Part shown: piece by piece, positions 62,858-64,000 of the stretch
Layout: each line of letters opens with the position of its first letter
Position numbering within the stretch: position 1 is the first letter of the stretch
NCBI GenBank assembly: GCA_965224845.1
Contig: CBDDAJ010000015.1
Location: 682,001 to 746,000 of the forward strand
Source of the DNA: Wocania_A sp965224845
GTDB lineage: Bacteria > Bacteroidota > Bacteroidia > Flavobacteriales > Flavobacteriaceae
Length of the DNA: 64,000 nucleotides
Reading direction: 5' to 3'
Made by a program: the position numbers and the translations under genes
Notes under the pieces: generated by a model
Told to the model about the DNA's origin: nothing
Databases searched by the model: none
The model's input: the letters and a program-made list of their open reading frames with translations, nothing else

Positions 62858-62913
62858 TAGTGAAATCAGTGGTTTTTGATTGTTTAGTTTAGAATGAATC
62901 TAAATAAAGAAGC

Positions 62914-63813
62914 ATGAATAGTGAAGAAATTATAAAAAAAAATGTCGCTAGAGGGACTTTTGTAGAAACTCAGGTGGATGATGGCTTTTTAGTTTTTACT
63001 TATAAAAATGATGATCATCAGGTTCAAAAAGTTACCAGACATATAGATAGCGATTACATTCAATTTCATTTTTGTGTAAAGGGGGCGAGCAAATTTATTT
63101 TTAACGAAGGCAGATATGCTTTGAATATTCAAGAAGAAAATTCATTATTGCTTTACAACCCGCAACGCGATTTGCCTATTGACTTGGAAGTAGATCCTAA
63201 CTCCTGGATCGTTTCTATTTTAATTTCTATTAAAAAGTTTCATGGGCTCTTTTCTCAAGAAGCCGATTACATTTCATTTTTAAATGAAGATAATAGAGAT
63301 AAAAAATATTATAAAGATGGTATTATTTCTCCTTCTATGGCCATTGTTTTAAATCAATTAATAAGCTTTAATCTTAACAAGTCTATAAAAAGCCTTTATT
63401 TTACAGGGAAGGCCTACGAGTTATTGAGTTTATACTTTAATAGAAGCGAAGATGCCAATATAGAGCAATGCCCTTTTTTAGTTGATGAGACCAATGTGAT
63501 TAAAATACGTAAAGCAAAAGATATTGTTATTTCTAGAATAGCTGAACCTCCAAGTTTACAAGAGCTAGCCGATGAAATAGGACTGAATTTAAAAAAGTTA
63601 AAAGAAGGGTTTAAACAAATTTATGGCGACTCTGTTTACAGTTTTTTGTTTGATTATAAAATGGAAGTTGCCAGAAAGCTATTGGAAGCAGGTAACCTTA
63701 ATGTAAATGAAGTTGGACATAAAGTTGGGTATAGTACTTCAAGCCATTTTATTGCCGCTTTTAAAAAGAAATATGGCACAACACCAAAAAAATATTTAAT
63801 GTCTCAAACATAA
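62914..63813 (+). CDS. AraC-family transcriptional regulator
   Basis: 299 aa. The C-terminal 100 residues hold the paired helix-turn-helix of AraC proteins: PSLQELADEIGLNLKKLKEG and VNEVGHKVGYSTSSHFIAAFKKKYGTTPKKYL. The N-terminal 180 residues form a cupin-like sensor (HIDSDYIQFHFCVKGASKFI). The FKQIYGDSVYSFLFDYKMEVARKLLEAG segment is like PchR/YbtA-type regulators that answer to iron-siderophore signals. It is divergent from hemA, so control of heme synthesis or of its own gene is plausible, but the ligand is not shown by the sequence. Confidence 0.9.
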   Translation: MNSEEIIKKNVARGTFVETQVDDGFLVFTYKNDDHQVQKVTRHIDSDYIQFHFCVKGASKFIFNEGRYALNIQEENSLLLYNPQRDLPIDLEVDPNSWIVSILISIKKFHGLFSQEADYISFLNEDNRDKKYYKDGIISPSMAIVLNQLISFNLNKSIKSLYFTGKAYELLSLYFNRSEDANIEQCPFLVDETNVIKIRKAKDIVISRIAEPPSLQELADEIGLNLKKLKEGFKQIYGDSVYSFLFDYKMEVARKLLEAGNLNVNEVGHKVGYSTSSHFIAAFKKKYGTTPKKYLMSQT

Positions 63814-63820
63814 AAGCACA

Positions 63821-64000
63821 TTAGTAACCCTGATTAATTCGCTTTCTGGTTTTATGTTTTGTTAAGTTAATTGCATTTTCAATAACCTCATCTTCAGTTT
63901 TAATACCAGAAATGGAAATGCCATTTTTTCTGCTAGTGTAATACGGCTTATTAGTATTTAAGTTTTTAAAAGCTATATAGTGTAAATACTCATTATTGCT
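63821..64000 (-). CDS. C-terminal end of an unidentified protein (5' end outside window)
   Basis: An open frame on the minus strand runs in from the window edge for 59 codons to a TAA at 63821: AFKNLNTNKPYYTSRKNGIS, ISGIKTEDEVIENAINLTKH and KTRKRINQGY. Its stop is only 7 bp from the end of the convergent AraC gene. Composition is typical of a coding end (basic, helical); the family is not recognisable. Confidence 0.6.
   Translation of the reverse strand, partial: SNNEYLHYIAFKNLNTNKPYYTSRKNGISISGIKTEDEVIENAINLTKHKTRKRINQGY

Overview
The window is about 64 kb of chromosome from a marine-type flavobacterium (phylum Bacteroidota, family Flavobacteriaceae). The evidence is the low G+C content, promoters of the Bacteroidota form TTTG-N19-TAnnTTTG, gliding and type IX secretion genes (a SprE/PorW-like lipoprotein and GldH), two giant secreted proteases with C-terminal type IX sorting signals, an ATP synthase operon of the Bacteroidota layout (sprE, bactofilin, atpZ, atpB, E, F, H, A, G without atpD/atpC), a fused HemC-HemD and a RicT-GldH-PBP1A neighbourhood. 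No rRNA, tRNA, insertion sequence, prophage or CRISPR was seen.

Layout. 1-10 kb: end of an ABC ATPase, SprE/PorW, bactofilin and the F0F1 operon. atpH carries about nine small indels and atpA a one-base deletion. A four-helix-bundle (S23-like) gene sits between atpA and atpG. 10-17 kb: a flippase, dUTPase, GIY-YIG, sugar nucleotidyltransferase, TPR, DUF4292-like and EnvC-like run, probably linked to the cell envelope. 17-27 kb: housekeeping genes on both strands (thioesterase, HU/SPOR protein, dprA, trpS, PlsC, a lipoprotein / ECF sigma / anti-sigma-barrel unit, recA). 27-36 kb: a tRNA ho5U34 operon (trhO, U32 protein, ferredoxin), ricT, gldH, PBP1A and succinyl-CoA:3-oxoacid CoA transferase. 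36-48.5 kb: a fused peptide-type ABC ATPase, then an M14 carboxypeptidase of 2225 aa with nine DUF5011-like repeats and a reprolysin-like protease of 1306 aa. 48.6-62.7 kb: a long minus-strand run that starts at hemA and holds hemA, hemCD, hemE, hemF and hemB together with GNAT, EI24, tautomerase, beta-lactamase-like, CNNM and Ogt genes. A divergent AraC-type regulator starts at 62.9 kb.

The least expected signal is a set of degenerate 7-nt repeat arrays. They flank both four-helix-bundle genes: the intact copy inside the atp operon, and a frameshifted copy inside the hem operon that also adjoins ten exact copies of AACAACT. A similar array pair bounds the scoA-scoB gap with no gene inside. 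Each site uses its own heptamer consensus. This looks like a small cassette-type element that enters operons without breaking genes; nothing in the sequence identifies the mechanism.

The frameshifts in atpH, atpA, one beta-lactamase-like gene and the second four-helix-bundle gene are all short indels, mostly in homopolymer runs, and the amino-acid code is otherwise coherent. For the ATP synthase genes a local sequencing or assembly fault is the simplest explanation, but this cannot be settled from the sequence alone.
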